From positions 401,177,683 through 401,241,682 of the forward strand of contig NC_056738.1 in assembly GCF_019279795.1 (NCBI RefSeq): 64,000 bases of DNA, in the 5' to 3' direction. The notes below the pieces were generated by a model, which worked only from the letters and a program-made list of their open reading frames with translations, did no database searches and was not told the origin of the DNA. A program made the translations under genes and the position numbers. Positions within the stretch are counted from its first letter, which is position 1. Every line of letters starts with the position of its first letter. Source of the stretch: Protopterus annectens. Lineage: Eukaryota > Chordata > Ceratodontiformes > Protopteridae. Below are positions 35,560 to 46,771 of the stretch, in pieces.

Positions 35560-36270
35560 CTTTGTGTAGAGGGATGACAGTGGCCGTCTTCCTTGCAGAT
35601 GAGATGTCAATGGTGCTCAGGCTTTGCTTGTGTACAGTGTGTAATGGAGCTGGGGGGATATGCCTGTGTTCATATAGGATGCAGGCAGGGATGTTATCAG
35701 CTCCCATGGAGACTTACATTTGTTGCCTTTGATTAGGCATTATGAACCTGCTCCCTGATGATGAGGGGAGGGGTGTGGGTGCTGTGCATATCCACCTATA
35801 CTGATGGTAGGATGGGAAGGTGATGTTTTCCCTTAACCTGTCTGCAGCGGGTTGGCTATAGCTATGCTGTGTGTGTATGTAGTGTGATTGACCACCAGTA
35901 CAGGGTGGGGTGGGTTGGGTTGTTACATCTGAGATTGAAGACATGTGTGAAGGCAGCCTTGTGATTGGCCTTGGTGGATGTGTCCAATATGCACTCATAG
36001 TTAGCCTGACAGTAATTCACCTGTGACCTCATATGCTTATTCAGACACAGGTTTACTTGCTTCCAAGTTGGTGTCTGCTCCTACTTGGCCCTGTACAGCC
36101 AATATAGCAACAAATTATGTGGTTTGTGTATTGCGGCTGTTCAGCAAATGGGATTAATCTACCTTGGTGGAGGCAGGTTTTACGAGTCAGGTATTTCTGA
36201 GTCCATACAGCTATGTAGGTGCTCATATAGCTGTTTGTAGTGAGCATAAACACAAGGTCATAACACAGTT
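35560..36270 (-). mobile_element. LINE fragment, copy A
   Basis: It matches 40,980-41,600 base by base over long stretches (for example AGGGATGACAGTGGC and TGCTCAGGCT). That sequence is the part of a CR1/L2-type LINE between endonuclease and reverse transcriptase, on the minus strand. Neither catalytic domain is complete here. Confidence 0.65.
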
Positions 36271-37335
36271 GGACAACTCTCCATTTCCAGCCTGATAACC
36301 ATGCTTATTCTAGTACCCATGTCTGTGTCAGGGCAATGCAACAACCAGTAGCTGTAGAAATGTATGTCTGTTGAATGCACACAAACTAAGATTACACACG
36401 TATACAACATGTACAGCTTATTTACCTGCCGCTTTCCATCTCATGCCTGTTGTTTTGAGGCTTCCAGCTACACCTACTCATACATACATGTGCACAGGTA
36501 ATACCTGATATACATTTCTGTTCTATGTCAGTATGACACACTGTATTTACACTCTTGCTGCTCAGTTATACCTCACAACCTGTTAGCGCAGGACATCTGG
36601 AGGACAACACACATAAATGGGGGGCAATGGCCCCAAATTAGTGACACTTTATTAATATTGCTGTAACACACTTAAGTCAGTTGATAGCACAGTAGGCTTT
36701 GGATTCACAGAAATACCCTGAAGGATGTCTGACACTCATATGTATACTATCATGTTCTAATGTCAGTCTTCACAGATTTGCTAATGATTTTCCAGACATA
36801 ACACAACTGTATGAGTAAATGACTGCAAATATGAGGCACACATATGGTCAGTGTGCATAACACTGGACAGTTGAATGGTCTGAGCTCAGTATATCACATG
36901 CAGTTCAACACACACATCTGCAACAGTAGTGTACTATGCACATACCCTGTACAGGTCTTTTATATTTGTGAGACAAACTTGTATCATAGTTGTATTCACA
37001 AGTAACATATGGATATTTACAACATTCCACTAGCTGGCCTAGCATTGTCACAGTCAGTATTGTTCAACAGATACTCTAGTAGTAGTCATATGTGAGACAT
37101 CTTTTCCTGGGATGACTCAGAGGCCTGAGCTGTGATCTATGTCACTGCAGACAGACACAAGTGCTATGGCCATAGATGCTGATTAGCAATATATCAGTAG
37201 AGCAAGTCTTGTTGAGACATATTTGTTACACTTCCTCGTTTCCATTATTACATACCCCTACTGCATTCCATTACATGCTTACTTGACAGACATGCCTTTT
37301 TTCCAAGTATAGTTGGTTTGCTTCCAATTTCTTTT

Positions 37336-37373
<38 letters not shown>

Positions 37374-37790
37374 AGAGATGTCTGGTATATATCTGTTTTG
37401 CATAGGCAGCAGCTTGCCTTTTGTAGGTAATGCTCATAAGCAGTTGATGGTCTGTGTACCAACTGGTGTCCCCCACTTGCTAATCGCATGCAGAACAGCT
37501 GTGTTGTTATTCTCATAGTCAATGGCACAACAACACACTCCTATAATTGAGTACTTCATGTGGGCATTGGCCCTTTTCCTTGCCTGTGAGGGGGGCATCA
37601 TGGAGGTGTGCGAACAATAGCATCACAGAGGGTAGTTGAAAATACCTCTTACAACAAAAAATGTGGAGACAGCCCAACAAAATGGGGGAGAAGGTTCCAC
37701 ACCTAGGGACAGAATGTGAGTATTGCTATTATACAGTTGGACTAATGCTAGTTTAACAGGGTTTGTGTGGGCATGCATTTTCTGCATGAT
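36271..37790. repeat. Spacer X, copy A (paralogue of 42,345-43,560)
   Basis: Shared landmarks with copy B, in order: GTGACACTTTAT / GTGTCACTTTAT, TCAGTATATCACAT, ACAGTTCAACACACACATC, GGCAGCAGCTTGCCTTTT, and TGGGCATGCATTTTCTGC / TGGACATGCATTTTCTGC. There is no coding signal. A (CTGT)n(CT)n tract lies at 37,337-37,375. Confidence 0.65.
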
Positions 37791-37818
37791 ATTAAGTCTG
37801 AATATGTTATGTGGTTGA

Positions 37819-38128
37819 CATAACTGTCAACTATAAGGCAATATGCAGAGAGGTTTGACTCCTATGTTTCATCTGTTCCTCAGACAGTTTTTGTCCTTGG
37901 CAAATCAGTAGCATACTCTGAGGATTGCAGTCAGTAAATGCTAACATCCATTTGTGTTTCTGACTTCATATTCCTCAGAAAAGATATGTTACAACAAACC
38001 CTGTAACACCAGCAACTTTCTCAGTTTCTAACAGCAATATTTCAAATATGCCCCTTTTTTTGGGCCTCTGTCCCCCAATTATATCAGGCTTTGTCCAGAT
38101 GTTATGCAGTAAGAGGTTGATAGGTATG
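37819..38128 (+). mobile_element. MITE, CATACCTCTCAAC family
   Basis: It starts CATAACTGTCAACTA and ends AGAGGTTGATAGGTATG, with the shared interior (GAGGATTGCAGTCAGTAAATG, CAGGCTTTGTCCAGATG). Confidence 0.7.
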
Positions 38129-38389
38129 GTACATCATTATTTAGTGCCTTCAATATCATCCCAGTGATGTCACAGAATGCCAAACGTTACGAGGTAGAGG
38201 CCATATTTATGTGGACAAAGCATGACAATTCTGTGGAAATCCTTACAGTTGAGAGGTTTGTGTATGTCTGGTGATTGTTAATAGACTGTCAGGATTGTGT
38301 AGCAGTGTAGTGTGTAGATGTTAGATATGTTCCTATGTTCATGTCTTTGTCAGGTTTTGTCCAACTTCGTTGCACTAAGGGGTTCTGAG

Positions 38390-38709
38390 CATACCTGTCA
38401 ACTGGCTGGATTGTTTCAGAATGTGCAGGTTTATTACTCATATTTTTGGTCTGTTCCACAAATTATTTGTATTTCTCTGGTAAATCACTGTGATGATCTG
38501 AGGATTTTCTGTTAGTAAATGATGACATACATTTCAGTGTCAGACCTCCTGTCCTTCTGAAAATGTATGCTGAAACGAACCCTGTTACTCTTGCAACTGG
38601 CTATGTTTCTAATGGCAATATTTAAAGTACATCCCTACATTTATCCCACTGTCCCCTCATTTTGACAGCCTTTGCCCAGATGTCTTGCACTAAGAGGTTG
38701 AGAGGTATG
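38390..38709 (+). mobile_element. MITE, CATACCTCTCAAC family, complete 320 bp
   Basis: It starts CATACCTGTCAACTGG and ends AAGAGGTTGAGAGGTATG. This copy best displays the terminal inverted repeat (CATACCTCTCAAC in the reverse complement of the right end) and serves as the reference for the others. Confidence 0.8.
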
Positions 38710-39489
38710 GTTCTGAGGTACTGTACTACAAGTTATGTACATGCACTGATTATTTTGTTGCTAGGCAGAACAGTGGCTGATGGAGACAGAGTGAATAAAG
38801 CAGTTTTAAGCAGCTTTAAGTGGGTTTGCATGGGTTTGAGCAATGCTAAGAGATGCCAACCTATGGTTAACAGTATAGGTGCTTAATCTGTTTGGCTTCA
38901 CTTATTGTGCAAACTCGCTTACTTCTGCTTACTCCCACTTACACCCACACTAATTCCTTTAAAGGAAAATAAATAGGGGTTATAGGAACATGGTGAGAAA
39001 GGGGCATGCAGAGGGAAAAACAATATGAAAGATAGCTAGAGATGTGCAGGAAGGGTGTAGGGAAGGTCCATAGCTGTCCATTTGCAATACAGCAATAGCT
39101 GTGCATTTGTATGGAATTTGGAGGTGAATTTGGACCCTCAAACCACAGAGAGAGGGGGTGAGGACAACAGAAATGTGTTGTCAAGCCAGTTGGACCAGAT
39201 TACATGTGTCCAGTGGACACCTGTGAGAAATGGACTGCTGTGTATGGGGCAATACTTTTTGGGGACAGATGCCCTTTTTTTCTTTGTTAATGTGAGAGTG
39301 GGGTTTTGGGGAAGGATTGTAGGTACATCTGGGGAGGTAGGTTGGGTAGGGAGACAGACAAGACAGAAAAAACAGCAGACATTGGTGGTGTATGACACAT
39401 GTGGGGCAAACACTTTGGATGGGGTGGGTGTTTGGGAATCAGGGACCCATGAGTCCCCATATGGATAAGGTGAGACTGACATCCCGACC

Positions 39490-39830
39490 TGCAGACAGTC
39501 ATGACTGCACCTTCACAACCCTAAAGGTGGCTGTGCTGGGGGCTGGACAGAAGGGGCAGCCTGCTCCTCAAGGTGCACCAGTCATCCCTCCATCTGGCAC
39601 TGCTGGCCACCCAACTCAGAATAGATGACACTTTACATCATACCCCAGAACTGATGGTGGATGATGGGCTGACCTCCACACCTGCTTCCAGGTGGTGCAG
39701 GTCCTTCAGAAGATAAAGTTCCAGGGTGGGTCCCAGACGTGCTGGGACCCAGTGCCATGGCCAGATGGGGTGGGACAGGTGGATCTGCTGGGATTGGCCC
39801 AGATGTGAAACAGTTGCATAGCAAACAGAA
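39490..39830 (-). pseudogene. Harbinger-associated Pro/Ser-rich exon, copy A
   Basis: On the minus strand it reads PVPPHLAMALGPSTSGTH, nearly the same as PVPPHLTMALGPSTSGTQ in copy B at 47.2 kb. Flanking non-coding sequence is also shared to about 40,000. No DNA-binding exon accompanies this copy, so it is an isolated fragment. Confidence 0.6.
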
Positions 39831-40064
39831 CACTTGCATAACTGGAACAACAGTAAGCATTGTAACAGCATGCCAGTAACAATGATGGCAACAGGCAGCC
39901 AACAATGGTATTTGAACAAGGTATGTTAACATGCAACCAATTAATTATATGAACAATAATGGAACACATGTCCCAACATTAGGTTTGCTAAAAACATGCC
40001 TGCACTATATGACTAATAATTACTGATGCAGATGAGGGGCAGGTGGGAGGGACAAAAAGTACAT

Positions 40065-40269
40065 TAACAACTGCATAGCCTTATATTTTTACAACAGTAC
40101 TTCTCAATACTGTAGAGGTCTGCCCTCACTTTACATCTACCTATGGCCTACCTATGACATACCCATATTTGTGAGGTGGCCCATGTAGACGGCCTTCTAT
40201 TCAATGGTGCCCACACAGTGGGAAACTGCCAGGTTGCTACCAACCTCAATGCACAAGTCACCTCACACC
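40065..40269. other. Junction sequence, nothing recognised
   Basis: Between the Harbinger fragment and the LINE there is no clear terminal repeat or coding signal. Confidence 0.35.
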
Positions 40270-42340
40270 TGATTGCATGCTCAGTACATTATTACTGTCA
40301 TACTTAATGTGGATGGCATCTGCCACAGCAGGTGGAATGATGCTTCTCCTGGCATTCCATTTGCAGTAATGCTTCTTGTACCAGTCAGTAACTGGGTGAG
40401 TGCCTCTTGGGTGATAATCACATCAGTAGGGGAATGTAAGGCAGTGGGCAGGATGCAAGCATCCGTACACCTGGTCAGCCACAACCACTGCTTTTGTCCT
40501 GTACCTCAGATACATATATCTCAAACAGTAGAGACCCCCAGACCAATCCTTGTGGTACACCATTGTGGATGAATCTAAATCTACTATTAGAGGTGGGTTC
40601 TACTATTTTGTCTGAATAGGTACTCTCATTGAGCCAGTTAGCTACACATCTGGTAACCTACAGGTTGGTGCCTAGCTGTGTAGGTTTATGTATCCTGTCC
40701 ACCTGGGGATTAGTGTGAGAGGATTGGGCTAGGTGAAAGTAGGCATTGTTCACTATCCTCCCCTCATCCCTGTGTTTTTTGACCACTGCAGAGAGGTTGA
40801 TCAGGTTTAACAGGCCTGATCTCCCTTTGACAGTACCATGATGTGTGGGCCCAGGCATTTTGATGTTGCCAGTGCCCCTGTTCATAATGTCCTTGATATT
40901 GCCTTCCATGCCCTTGCAGAGCAGGCTAGTTAGGCTGATGTACATAATATTGGCTGGGTTGGTGGATTGCTCTGCTTTTGTGTATAGGGATGACAGTGGC
41001 TGTCATCTGTGCAGATGGGATGACACTGGTGCTCAGGCTGTGGTTGACTACAGTGCGGAATGGATCTGAGGGCCCATGCCTGTGTTCATGTGGGATGCAG
41101 CCAGGGATGGTATCATGCCAATGGAGACCTCTGTGTGTTGCCTTTGAGAGGGCATTACAGACTTGCTTCCCAATGATGAGGGGGCAGCTGCTGTACATGC
41201 ACATGTGTAGCACTGGGGGGACAGGTGGGTGCTGTTTACACTTCACCTGTCTGCAGCAGGTTGCCTATATCTATGGCATATGTGCATGTGGTGTTACTGA
41301 CCACCACTACAGAGCAGATTTGTGTGTTGCCTCTGTAGTTGCAGACACATGTGTGGAAGGCCTAGTGATTTGCTTGTGTAGACCAAGGTGACATTGCTTA
41401 CAATGAGGCACCTGTTCCTTTTTGGCCCTTCCAGCAATTGTTTCCATCTCTTATGGTATTTGTGTATTGTTGCTGTCTACCACAGGCATTTACCCTACCT
41501 TGTGAGAGATGTTGTTGTCCTGTCAGGTACTGCTGAGTCCATACAGCTATGTAGGTGCCCACATAGTATTTTAGTGTGGGCCTGGACACTGCTGCTAGTT
41601 ACAACAAATGGGACATTGGCTGTGCAGCTACTTCTACCTGCTCTGAGGGGGATTTATAGTGATTTGTGTACAGTTCATTCTGTTTGACACTGTAAAGGGG
41701 GGGGGCAGGGGAGATGATGACCTGAGCAGTGATGGCTATGTGGTCAAATATTACCAAGAGGGATGGCACTGTAGGGGTGCTACAGTGGCTACTCATGTTG
41801 GTTAGGAGCAGGTACATGAGATTTCCACCTGCTGTAGGAGAGTTGACCGGATGATCCACTGCATTGCCATTGACAAAGCCGAGGAATCTATGTGCATTCA
41901 TGTTCAGGTGGCATAGGTCATGCACACTATGTTTGGGTATTTGAAGTCACCCAGGAGCAGGGTAGACAACTGAATCCTGACAGATTCCAGCAGGTCCCAA
42001 TAGGTGTGGTGGGTGTCCATAGTCATGGTTGGAGGCCTGTAGCTAGCCATGATTTGAGTAGGTGTTTTGTCAACTAACTGCACTCGGGATGTCACCCATG
42101 TGTCATACTGTATGGCCACCCTGGAGGTGTGTGTGTGTATGCTAATGTTCAACACTCCACCTCCTGTGGCTTTGCGGTTCTCCATTTGGGGTCTAAACAT
42201 ATGATGGGATGAGTGACCTGGCAAGGTTGGTGTGCTCTCCACAGCTAGAAAACAGGTGTCAGTGACTGCACAAATGTCAGCATCCTACAGAACAAGGTAC
42301 GCTTGCATGGACATGGGTTTGATGGTGAGACACCTAGCTC
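40270..42340 (-). mobile_element. LINE copy B (CR1/L2-like), endonuclease to reverse transcriptase
   Basis: From 5' to 3' on the minus strand: endonuclease pieces (TGGGVLNISIHTHTSRVAIQ, QIMASYRPPT, LLLGDFKYPNI and a degraded SDH motif, PSLLVIFDHIAIT), a linker, then RT pieces (HHGTVKGRSGLLNLINL, NNAYFHLAQ and HNGVPQGLVWGSLLFEIY). This order identifies an APE-endonuclease non-LTR retrotransposon of the Jockey/CR1 group. It has many stops and frame changes and lacks the RT C-terminus. It lies beside spacer X in the same way as LINE copy A. Confidence 0.82.
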
Positions 42341-42344
42341 CTGT

Positions 42345-43565
42345 TAGAGCAAGACATCTGCACAAAGGCACACATCAGTGGTGGGCAAAGGCCAATAAAT
42401 AGTGTCACTTTATGAATCTAGCTGAAACACACTTAGTTGCCAGCAAAGACAGTGTCACATTCACAGATGTACTCTGCAGGATATGACATATGACAATCAC
42501 ATGTATGCTAATTTGTTATGACTTCAATCTTTAATGGGCTGCCAGTGATGTGCCAGATAATATACAACTGTCCGAGACATCGACTATATATATGAGGCTG
42601 ATATGTGGTCAGTCTGCAAAACTCTGGACAGTTGTCAGATATGGGCTCAGTATATCACATACAGTTCAACACACACATCCACACCTGTCTTGTAGTATGG
42701 TCATACCCTATGTACATCTCTTACATTTGTAAGACAAGTAAATGTATCAGAGTAGCATTCACAGGTGACATATGAATAATTACAACATCCCAGGTAGCTG
42801 GCCTACCAGTTACACACTCAGTATTGGACAACAGAGACGCCATTAGTAGTCATGCATGAGCTGACCTTTGCTGGGGTAACTGAGGAGCCAGAGATATGCT
42901 CCATGTCAATGCAGGCAGAGCAAGCGGAAATGGCCATAGGTGCTGGACAGCAGCATGTGAGTCCACCAGGTCTTGTTGCAGCCTAGTGTTTAATGCTCCA
43001 TTTGACATCATTGCATCCCCCTTCTGCATTCCATTACATGCTTACATGATTCACATATCTATTATAGTGCTCAAGAGTTTCCTCACAACAATGCAAATGT
43101 TTAGGTTTGTGTAGTCACAGTCTGTCTTTGTGGAGGTGGCCTGTGTTGCATAGGCAGCAGCTTGCCTTTTTTAGGTACTGCTCATGAGCAGGTGATGGCC
43201 TGTGCACCAGTCAGTGTCTCCCACTTGCTACTTGCATCCAGAGCAGCTGTGTTGTCTTTCCTTTTGCCAATGCCATAGCAACACAGTGCTATAATTATGG
43301 CCTTCATATGTGCCTTGCCCCTTTTCCTTGCCTGTGTGGAGGACATTATGGAAGTGTGGGGGCTATAGCTTCACAGACAGTAGGTGGGAATACCTCTCAG
43401 GAGAGGACATGTGGAGACACCCCAACAAGATGGGGAAGAAAGCTCCAGAAGTGGGTACAGATTGTAAGTCAGTAGTGCTGTTATACACATAGAGGGTTGC
43501 TAGTTTAACAGGGTTTGCCTGGACATGCATTTTCTGCGTGACTTGACATCTGACAGTGATATGTC
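42345..43565. repeat. Spacer X, copy B
   Basis: Paralogue of 36,271-37,790 with the landmarks listed there. Its right edge (CTGCGTGACTTGACATCTGACAG) is where PLE3 begins. Confidence 0.65.
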
Positions 43566-44346
43566 TCTGAAAAAAAACAAAAAAACAAGTAAACTCTGTG
43601 GTATCCCCTAAGTCTCAAAACAACCCACTAAACAAGTATAGTGGGTCCAAAAACAAAACAGTGTAAGAAACTTCTCTGTGTGAAAGATTTTCAGTCCATA
43701 TATCTCTAGATAATCACTGTATATTAATCAGATCAGACAATAGTAGTAGAAATAGCAAACTTAAACTCGTCTTAAGTAAAAAAAATAATAAAAATATATA
43801 ATTGTGCAGAATTACTAAGTATTTGAAAGTAATCCAAGCAAGGCAGGTATTCTGTTTCCAGTCGAAAATCCTTTATTAAGTATACAGAAAAGCGATCCTA
43901 AAACAAAAACAGAGTAATAGTTTCCTCACAAGCTTTCTAAATATACATATACTTTTTATACTTTTTATCAGGCAAGGGAGGGGTTTATTGTGCTGTAAAA
44001 CAAAGTGTTATCGGTACACATGTTAAATTCACATCCCTTCCCCCATCAGTGTGACATTCGAGCTGGTCCTGCCCTACTTAGTAGATGTCATAATAATATA
44101 ACCCTTATGTACTTTAAATACAATTTATAATGATGTGGTACCTCTTATTTAACCAGATTATTAAATAGATTATTAAGTTTGTGATTTTATTCAAAACAAT
44201 ATACTACAAGGCTGGAAATATATCAACCTTAGTCCATTTGGCAATCACTAAATATATATAAATATATATACATATGCACTTTGCATGTAAAAATCAATTG
44301 TAAAAATCATATTCTATTTTCATAACCTTTTGTTAACAAAGATCAC

Positions 44347-44370
44347 TTTTGTCCTTCTAGACTTCTTCAG
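44347..44370 (-). ncRNA. Degraded hammerhead-like core, PLE3
   Basis: On the minus strand CTGAAGA is followed by a stem (GTC with GAC) and AAAAG where GAAA is expected. The core is probably no longer functional. Confidence 0.3.
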
Positions 44371-44525
44371 GCCTGTGTACAAGAACTCTAAAAACTATCT
44401 ATAAAAATATTATTGTATAATTAATATTGTTATTACACATCATTTTGAATAAAGTGGAAAAAAGAGAATCAGAAAAAGAAAAAATAATAAGAAAAAATCT
44501 ATGATGATGGAAATAAAATATACAC

Positions 44526-45398
44526 TTAAATTACAACTGATTTAAAATGGTATAAATGGTATTTAAAACCAACTGGTAGAATAAAATAAAATAAAATAAA
44601 ATAAAATTTGTCATGTAAACAACGTGGCAATTTTCTAAGTTCCCATACACTTTTAATTGAACAGTAGTAGTTTAGCCCAGGCTTCCTAAAAGAGTTCAGC
44701 TTTAATTGCCACAGGAGTTCGTGTTTCTCCAGAATATTCGGGATGTCTCCTTCAAGATCACCCATGTCTATGCAATCCAGGATCTGAAAAATTAAAACAT
44801 GTGTGTCTTTTATGAAGAAAAAGGTGTTTGGCTACTGCATTATTTTTACATCCAGAGCGGATTTCTGACAGATGACATGAAATCCTATGCTTGAGTTTAT
44901 TTACAGGCTTACCCACATATAATGCATTACATTCATTGCACTGTGCCCTGTAAATTACTTTTGTAGTGTTACAGTCACCCCCTGCACTGGTCTTAATGAT
45001 TTTCTTTAAATAAGGCCAATATCACCTTGCTGTATAAATATACAAAATGTACAATTAGTTTTACATCTTTTAGTGTTTCTCTCATATGGTCTAGGTTTAA
45101 ATTCAACAAAACTTCTAATGTTCCTGGCCTTCCTATAAACAAAGGATGGGGCTTCACCTAAGATGTTAATCAGAAAAGGGTTTCCTGTGACAATGTCCCA
45201 GTTTTCTTCAATAACATTTTTGATACTGTAATAATCCAACGTGTATGTCAGGATGCAGCTATTTTTGCATTTGTTATTCTCTGTGGAATTTCTTAACATT
45301 CTCCTACTGGGGCGATTGAGTGAAGGTGCTTCAGTCCTTTTCAGTTCTATAATGGGTTCCAGGATTTTTTTTAACATCTGAATTTTATAGCCTCTCAC
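44526..45398 (-). pseudogene. PLE3 GIY-YIG endonuclease region (broken)
   Basis: The upstream part shows VIEENWDIVTGNPFL and APSFVYRKARNIRSFV, the linker that precedes the nuclease in PLEs, then KTNCTFC. The nuclease follows with VIYRAQCNECNALYVGKP and KLKHRISCHLSEIRSG, including the YVGK core. The C-terminal part (HELLWQLKLNSFRKPGLN) resembles the end of other PLE proteins. The frame is broken in a few places. Reverse-transcriptase motifs are absent. Confidence 0.82.
44580..44608. repeat. (AAAAT)n microsatellite
   Basis: About five and a half AAAAT units inside PLE3. Confidence 0.9.
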
Positions 45399-45406
45399 TA
45401 GAAAAT

Positions 45407-45410
<4 letters not shown>

Positions 45411-45480
<70 letters not shown>
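45411..45480. repeat. (TA)n microsatellite at PLE3 edge
   Basis: About 34 TA units directly adjoining the truncated 5' side of PLE3. Confidence 0.96.
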
Positions 45481-45483
<3 letters not shown>

Positions 45484-45540
45484 AGCTGCACCCCCCCACA
45501 CCCCCCTACTTATATATTCTAACTCCGGGATCTCACAAAC

Positions 45541-45545
<5 letters not shown>

Positions 45546-45636
<91 letters not shown>
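45546..45636. repeat. (CA)n microsatellite
   Basis: About 45 CA units, followed by CACACACTTACACACACTAA-type sequence. Confidence 0.97.
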
Positions 45637-45760
45637 CTTACAGTCTCTCAAACACACACATAACAGTCACAACACACACTTACACACACTAAACCCCTAA
45701 CCAACATACTTACACACAGAAACGTGCCAAAATTAAGCCCAAACATCCACATTCAGTACC

Positions 45761-45823
45761 ACCGGAAGCAGAAATTCAAAATATCCGTGCTTCGGTATTT
45801 TGAATTTCACATTTCTGCCGGTT
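45761..45823. repeat. Long imperfect palindrome
   Basis: CCGGAAGCAGAAATTCAAAATA at the left pairs with TATTTTGAATTT, a 3-base bulge and ATTTCTGCCGG at the right. The loop TCCGTGCTTCGG can pair further. It resembles the hairpin group at 27,449-27,600 in composition and position beside a PLE. Confidence 0.75.
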
Positions 45824-45855
45824 TCGGAGATTTCAGTATTTCGAATTTACAAAGT

Positions 45856-45857
<2 letters not shown>

Positions 45858-45929
<72 letters not shown>
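45858..45929. repeat. (TA)n microsatellite
   Basis: About 36 TA units. Confidence 0.96.
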
Positions 45930-45933
<4 letters not shown>

Positions 45934-45989
45934 TACAGATATATAATTCTCCCCCTTATGTGGAATGAATGTTGTGTGTGGCATGTTTG

Positions 45990-46215
45990 TAAAATCATTG
46001 CAAACTCCTGCAGCTCAGATGGTGTAGAGGTATGTTGCTGTCATTGCTGTGTACAGGGTCCTGGGTTCCAGACTTAGAAGTGGTTACTTTTTTCATTAAT
46101 GTTAAATGACTGATATGTTTGTAAAAGCATTGCAGCTTTCCACAGCTTTGATGGTGTAGTGGTGCATTGCTGTGATTGCAGTGCATGGCATCCCAAGTTT
46201 GAGACTTGATAGTAT
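45990..46215 (+). repeat. Two tandem tRNA-like (SINE-type) units
   Basis: Unit 1 has AGCTCAGATGGTGTAGAGG and then CTGGGTTCCAGACTT. Unit 2, about 120 bp later, has AGCTTTGATGGTGTAGTGG and then CCAAGTTTGAGACTT. These are the spacing and words of A and B boxes of RNA polymerase III promoters. They do not fold into clean tRNAs by eye, so they are SINE heads rather than tRNA genes. Confidence 0.5.
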
Positions 46216-46771
46216 TGGTTATTTTGTTACCAGGCAGAACAAGGGTAGATGGAGACACAGTGATTAAGGCACTTTTAAGCAGTTGTAAGCAGGTTTCATT
46301 GGTTATGAGCAGAGCTAAGCATTGCTAACAGACGGTTAAGTCCTTTTAGCTTTGCCTAGCACAGCTTACTCCCACTTACACCCACACTAATTTTCTTTAA
46401 AGAAAAGAAAAAAGGGTGATAGGAAAGTGGTGAAATGGGGCAAGCAGAGGGTAAAACATTATGAAAAGCAGCTAGGGATGTGCAGGATGGGTGTAGGAAA
46501 GGACCATAACTCTACATTTCTTCGGCAGCAACAGCTGTGAATTAAATGTGTAGAATTTGGAATTTGCAGCCTCACACACCACAGGGAGGGGTGTTGGCAA
46601 CAGACATTTACAGAGTAATCTGTGGCTTGATTTATTAGTTTCACTGTACGTGGAGGTGAAATGTAGAACTATGTACGGGGCAATATTTTTTTTTGCGGGA
46701 CAGATGCCCTTTTTTAAGGTGAGAATGGGATGTTGGGGAAGGGCTCTAGGTATGTTTGGGGAGATAGGTTA

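Larger units (their letters stand above)
43570..45410 (-). mobile_element. PLE3: 5'-truncated, degraded Penelope-like element
   Basis: A minus-strand PLE relic whose 5' side touches a (TA)n tract at 45,411 and whose 3' part carries a degraded hammerhead-like motif at 44,347-44,370. The coding part covers the region before and through the GIY-YIG nuclease. It interrupts the copy B segment between spacer X and the Harbinger exon. Several breaks are present. Its protein differs clearly from PLE1 and PLE2, so it is a third family or an older lineage. Confidence 0.8.

Noticed and set aside
38939-39184. Reading frames over 38.9-39.5 kb and 46.5-46.9 kb as host genes
   Set aside because: They fall in the paired Harbinger-associated segments, conflict between the two copies and show no conserved frame beyond the Pro/Ser-rich exon.
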